A stretch of 12,500 bases of DNA, from the NCBI GenBank assembly GCA_009663005.1, contig VIGQ01001174.1, positions 7,501 through 20,000 on the forward strand, in the 5' to 3' direction. Below the pieces are notes generated by a model. That model searched no databases and was not told the DNA's origin. It saw only the letters and a list, made by a program, of their open reading frames with translations. The position numbers were made by a program, and so were the translations under genes. Below are positions 7,667 to 12,500 of this stretch, one piece after another. Numbering within the stretch: position 1 is the first letter of the stretch; each line of letters starts with the position of its first letter. This stretch comes from Actinidia chinensis (taxonomy: Eukaryota > Streptophyta > Magnoliopsida > Ericales > Actinidiaceae).

Positions 7667-8459
7667 CTTACTATCTGTCCGTCCAACCTACCGAACGAGA
7701 AGACCACAAGGCAAAATGAACCATGCTTGAATGCGTTAACTTCGAAAAACGTTACCGAATCAATTAACACGAGACGAAACAAATTTAGTACACAGCCCAG
7801 AAGATGCAGAAAGCTAGGTTTCAAATGTGAATCATCAATGGAGCATGTGGAGTAAAAGTCATGACAGGAAAGAATTCACACATACTAAAACAAAATTATA
7901 CAAAGATGTCAAGTAAAAATAAAGGCATAAACTACAAACACGTTACTTAGTAAACATAAAGTTTCAAGTCATTGGTTTAACAAGAGAAAATTTAAAGTGC
8001 ATTTAAATGGGGGGTTCTGAGAAAAAAATAAGTTGTATCTATTTTAATTGGTGTACTAAGAAAAGAAAGTTCAACCTCTAAGGGCACTTTTGTAATTTTT
8101 GCCTCAAAATTAACGTCATTTGGTCAAATTGAAGGTCTGAGATAATTTTGATAATAGTTTCAAAAGTAAAAAAAGGGTGAGTGATAGTCCAAAACTACAA
8201 GAAAAAGCGATTGTATTTTTTAGAAAACTCAGGGGAGTTAGTGAAATTTATATCAAAAAAGTAGCTAAAGAGGATAAAATTATTGGGCAAAAAACCTCTA
8301 CAACAATAGAAATTTCCCATCAACCTTGGAGGACTTTTATGCCCAAAAGAAATCTTCAACAATAGAATTTCCCTTTCTTTGGAAGACCCCAAGTCTTACC
8401 CCAAGCCCACGCCCAATTCACTATACCACTGATAATGACACTTCTTGACAAAGAAGGCT
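7667..8459. other. Intergenic upstream of copy B; no gene seen
   Basis: AT-rich, low complexity in places. It contains an imperfect inverted repeat (8283-8347) and a short direct repeat (about 8302-8320 and 8356-8372). Reading frames of 60-70 residues on both strands show no recognised motif. Confidence 0.6.
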
Positions 8460-8615
8460 AGACTTGGACCTTGGTCCAAGCTTCTTCCCAGTGGCCACCA
8501 AGCTAAGTGTTCTTCCAATTCCAGACGTAAGTCGAATATCTCTCATACTCTTCATTGCTTGTTTGTGTAAACGCTCATCATATCATTTCCTTTCACATAA
8601 TAGCTTTGGACACCC
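8460..8615 (+). promoter_or_regulatory. Presumed promoter/5' UTR of copy B with an 8-bp palindrome
   Basis: This is the stretch directly before the candidate start codons of copy B. It includes a perfect inverted repeat, CTTGGACC-TT-GGTCCAAG, at 8463-8480. No convincing TATA box was found; ACTATACC near 8430 is weak. Role as promoter or leader is inferred from position only. Confidence 0.3.
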
Positions 8616-11600
8616 ATGGGGGGCAATCAACTACGATTTTCTCAGAATACCAGTATGTCTTTCTATTATTCATTTCTTTTTCATGACTCCTACTAACCAC
8701 TATTGCCTTTCCCTGACAAATGAGACAGATCATCAAGCGTTGCTTGCAATCCAAGGATATGATACCATGAGATCCTTTCCATGTCTTTAGCACATGGAAT
8801 GATACTATCAGCACTTTTTGTGAATGGCAAGGCGTTGGTGTCGTGTTCGTCAGCATCCATCAGCGCGTTCCTGCTCTGAACCCTGTCATTCCCGAGGATT
8901 GGGCGGGTTTCTCGTCTCCGCACATTGGGGAACCCACTTTCTTAGCGAATCGTGATCGTAGGTAACAACGACCTGCCATGGCACTATTCCCTCCAGAATA
9001 GGGAGGGGTGGTGTTTCGCTGCAATCCTCTCAAGGTTTGTACTCCAACTTTTTTCAAGGTGAAGGGAGATTGCCTTCCAATTTGACTACTGTTTACACCC
9101 ATCCGAATCATGGACCTACTTCACAACACCGTACCAGGACGAATTCCTCCCGAGCTTGGTTCTTTGTCCCATCTTTTTCATTTGATTGTTGACAATACTT
9201 GAACTGCCTGGAACTACTTGCGTCCCCGCTTCATTTGGGAAACCTTTCCAATCTTGGTGTGTTTGCTACTAACTACTTCCCACATAGTTTTAGAGGGAAC
9301 CACTTCATCTCCTTTCAGCTTGTTGCTAGCTTTCAAGAGTGGAGTAGTTTATACTACTTCTTCAGCGTTCAATCACTTGTCCGGTGAGGTACCTACATCT
9401 ACTTTATAACATGTCATCCTCAATTTGTGTTTCGTATATCTCCAAACCGTATTGTCACAAGGAGTCTTCCCCCCAGAATTGCTCTTGATCTTCCAAATTG
9501 CAATGGTTGTATGTTGGCAGCCAACCAATTCACTGGACCTATTCCATCCTCGATAGAAATTGCTTCATTCAAGACGTGTTCGAAATTGATATTACACGAC
9601 TTGTTTTACTTTCCCCCCCTACCATGACCATGGAAACCTTCATGACCTACAGAATTGCTCTGCTTCATCAGCATACACTAGGAGTAGGATGTCTCGAGGC
9701 AATGCAGTTTGATGAACTTTTTTTCCACTCATTATCTCCATTGCTCCGAATCTACAGGCTCTAGATTTGCTGCAAATCTTTTTTCTCGAGGCGCTTGTCT
9801 GCCCATTCCATTGCAAATTCTCACCACGGGCACCATGTTTTGGCTTGCTTAGATGACAACTTTTAATTCGGGAATCTACCCGTTGTATGGGAACCCTTGT
9901 AAATTTGTAGACGTTTTGCTTAAAATTTCACATGCTTCCTCGGGTAGTACTACCTGATTCCATTGGACGATCTACAATGCTGGAAAGTTGTTCATTAACA
10001 ACCAACAATATAATCTGGAGAAATTCCATTCTCTATTGCTGAAACCTAGTTGGCTTGGTATCTTACTCTAATGGCAGTGGGGGTGTAAATGTGATAAGAG
10101 GGAAGCCTACCTTCTTCTTTAGTCCAATTTGCACAAATCTGAATGCGTAAATTCATCTTGGATTCAACCAACTTACCGGACCTATACCTCACAAATCTTT
10201 GGTTTAACTTCTTTAATCCTTCTCGTCTTGAATCAAAATTAAACCTCGACAGGAGAGCTACCGCTATAACTTGGTAACTTGAGAAATCTTGGGAAACTAG
10301 ATATTTCAGATACAACTAATCCGGAGAAATCCCGCAACGCCTCGGTAATCTGCATTTCTAGAAATTCCTATCATCAAGGTAACCTTTTCGAAGGTACGAT
10401 TCCGCCTCGTTCCAACAAATTTGAAAGGTATTCCTTCCTGGATGTCTCTCTTAAACAATTGTCTGAAAAATTCCGAATTTTTCATAGGCGAATTGCACTT
10501 ATCAATATCTCAATCTTTCCTACAAATATGTTCGAATGGTGAAATTCCAAAGGAAGGTGTTTTCCGAAACCATTAGCACGCCTTCCTCAGGATTGTTTGG
10601 AAACAACAAGCTTTTTGGGGGAGTCAAGTTCTGCGTTGCCTGCCTGTCCACAGAAGTTTTGAAGGAAAAAAATCTTCATTTCAACAGCAGAGTATAACCT
10701 ATTATTTACTCCTTCTCTGTCGTTCTATTATTAGCTGCCGTTCCACTATATTCTTTGATCGAATTAGACAAGGGCCACAACAGCAAAGCGTCTCAAGCCT
10801 TGCCTCGAAAAGCATGATCTTCCCAACTCTCTTATGGAGAACTTTCTTCAAGCAACCATGGGTTATCCTCAGATAATTTATTGGCGAAGGAAGATATAGT
10901 TCTGTTCTAAGGAAGTCTCGAATCTGGTGAAAAAATTGGTTGGTCAGTTGAAGGTACTCACCTTAAGGAACGTGGGCAGGGCAAGAGTTTCCTAGCAGAA
11001 TGTGAAGCGTAAGGAACAATGCTCTCCATCGCAATCTTGTTAAGATAATCACATCAATGCTCGAGCTTGATTTTAGAGGCAATGAGTTTCAAGGCTTTGG
11101 TCTTCGAGTTTATGGCGAACGGTAAGTTTAGAGAGTTGGTTACACCAACCCTTTCGGAGCAGCATGACCCTAAGAAGTTGAACTTTGTTTCAAAGCTAAA
11201 ATATTGCCATTGATGTGGCTTCTGCATTGGGTATCTCAACCACTGATTGTGAATGACTTTCATTCATGGTGATATAAAGCCAGTTAATATCCTTCTTGAT
11301 GTGATTTATGTGCCCAGTCGGTGTTTTGGCTTGGCAAGGATTATTTCGCAAGCCATGGTACTATCCAATAACAATCACATCGAGTTTCAATGGGGATTAA
11401 AGGAACAGGTGGGTATGTTGCAGCAACCAGGTAAATTGTCTATATTTATTTGTTTCTCTTCCATTAATTTTATGAAGAATGCATTTTTATATTATTACTT
11501 TTAGGTGAACTAAAGACTTAAGTAGTGATACTTGAGAATGCCCTCCTTTCACTTAACCGGCAGTGTTTTACATACACAACAAATTTATTAACTTTTGCCA

Positions 11601-12150
11601 CATCCCTATGGCATCCTAACCATGGATATATAGTAACCCCTATTACATAACTTGTAGATTTTGAATGTTGAAGTTTTTTTGTTTCTAAACCACAGAGATA
11701 CAAAATTAAACTTGCTAGCTCGTCAAAAAATCTGCCTTAAATTTGAATCATTTTGTCCCTTTTTCTCTCTATTTCTTGTATTGCACGAATAATTGTATGG
11801 GCGAGGCATTACCAAGAAGGTGTATGTATGCTATGGCTCTGTTTATTGAAATGTTTCACCGGAAAAAGGCCTACGGATAACATGTTGTCTGTCGATATTG
11901 ACCTCCATACTATACGAAAACTGTCTCTCTAGGTCAATAATGGAATTTTGACCCCCAAGTTATAGTGGAAGAGAAGGAGTTGCCAAACCTTCTCACAAAC
12001 TTGAGGCTTCCCGTAGTTTCAATCCTTTCAATTGGAGTTCATGTCTGGCGGAATTGCCAAGTGAGAGGATGATGCAGAGATGTTCTAATATGGCTACATA
12101 AGATTAGGAAGGCATATCTTAGTGTTGGGGGGCAAGGCGACAAGGGCTAG
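8616..12150 (+). pseudogene. LRR receptor-like kinase, class XII type, copy B (full extent, frame-broken)
   Basis: A full-extent relative of copy A. Candidate starts are ATG at 8616 or, in the same frame, 8655; a hydrophobic signal peptide (LLLTTIAFP) follows after a frameshift. LRR N-terminal cap: TNETDHQALLAI (8716-8751), WNDTIS (8795-8811), FCEWQGV (8816-8836). LRRs include HIG-LTFL (8921-8944), GRIPPELGSLSHLFHL (about 9140-9183), NHLSGEVPTS (9371-9400), NQFTGPIPSS (9523-9555), then C-terminal cap (about 10600-10630) and membrane segment (about 10690-10760). Kinase: SFLAECE (10985-11005), HGDIKPVNILLD (11265-11300), CFG at the DFG site (11322), intron after GYV-AP, TGKRPTDN (about 11860-11887), LPSERM (about 12052-12071), stop TAG at 12148-12150. 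About 1000 residues would be expected, normal for the family. Frequent one-base gaps break it. Known relatives sense microbial patterns at the cell surface; activity here is unlikely as written. Confidence 0.88.
11431..11787 (+). other. Intron of copy B
   Basis: The donor CCAG|GTAAATTG follows the GYVA(A)P codons. Exon 2 resumes at AATAATTGTATGGGCG, matching EYGMGE with noise. The acceptor reads GCACG instead of GCAG, as if a C had been inserted into the AG. At 357 bases it represents the short form without the insert seen in copy A. The left 200 and right 120 bases align with the copy A intron. Confidence 0.75.
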
Positions 12151-12500
12151 GAAATGATTCCTGGCCAGGGTTGCATCACATATTTTAAGCTTATTTGTGT
12201 TTGGAAAGACTGTCCTCTCTACTCCACCCACCTTTTCCTTTCTTTTCTGGCATAAAAGGATTGCAGTTGTGTAGTATTATCCCCAGCATTCATAACTGTT
12301 CAGGTTTTTGACTTTCAAACTGTTTTAAATCCTATTATGCATGCTTTTTAAATGAGGATTGAGGTTTCAAGTTATCTAATAAAGATCAAAATAATAGTTT
12401 TTTATCATTCAATACTGATTTTTAGGAAAACTAACACGCACTAATTCAACCCGTCCCTACGCTAAACCTAGAAGTCATCGCTTTAACTCCCATATTTACT
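12151..12500. other. 3' flank of copy B; no further gene seen
   Basis: The first 95 bases or so match the flank of copy A (2887-3080). The rest is AT-rich with no coding potential; no poly(A) signal can be assigned with confidence. Confidence 0.55.

Noticed and set aside
7612..7824. 70-residue - strand frame
   Set aside because: It straddles the end of the LTR-like stretch and has no recognised motif; its length is within chance for AT-rich DNA.
8593..9111. Three overlapping - strand frames
   Set aside because: They are the antisense of the signal peptide, N-terminal cap and first LRRs of copy B, which have clear family motifs on the + strand.
1..12500. CRISPR array, bacterial operon, phage or plasmid system
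   Set aside because: There are no spaced direct repeats, ribosome binding sites or bacterial-type genes. The content is plant nuclear.

Overview
This is nuclear DNA of a flowering plant. Evidence: two degraded copies of a leucine-rich-repeat receptor kinase with a plant-type intron, an LTR retrotransposon primed by initiator Met-tRNA, hAT-type DNA transposons, and long AT-rich intergenic stretches. No bacterial-type gene, operon, CRISPR array or rRNA gene was seen. The species cannot be fixed from the sequence; a dicot or magnoliid is a guess.

Layout. (1) 1-2886, + strand: copy A of a class XII-type LRR receptor-like kinase (the EFR / Xa21 / At3g47570-like group), cut off on the left by the window edge. 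It holds the later LRRs, a membrane segment and the kinase, with an intron at 1920-2530. That intron carries a CA repeat, a transposon-like insert and a 38-base C run. (2) 2887-3080: 3' flank shared with copy B. (3) About 3340-5026, - strand: part of a Copia-type LTR retrotransposon, with one 738 bp LTR (4289-5026), a primer-binding site and an untranslated leader containing a cluster of TTGAC motifs. (4) 5176-5465: a 290 bp non-autonomous hAT element with a perfect 8 bp target duplication. (5) 5474-7243: mostly empty AT-rich DNA, with one possible gene 3' end on the - strand. (6) About 7244-7666: a probable LTR fragment. (7) 7667-8615: upstream region of copy B. (8) 8616-12150, + strand: copy B, complete in extent from signal peptide to kinase C-terminus, intron 11431-11787. 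(9) 12151-12500: 3' flank.

The two kinase copies are direct tandem duplicates about 9.45 kb apart, and the space between them is largely transposon-derived. Neither has an intact reading frame: the protein can be followed only by hopping between frames every few dozen bases. The damage is unusually rich in single-base gaps, so it may be pseudogene decay, an unpolished long-read assembly, or both. One frameshift just before the catalytic loop is shared by both copies. If functional alleles exist, the family precedent is a plasma-membrane pattern-recognition receptor with a non-RD kinase acting in immunity. No new biological system is evident. The most useful observations are the duplicate pair, the shared lesion, the damaged splice acceptors, the filled versus empty intron site, and the hAT insertion.
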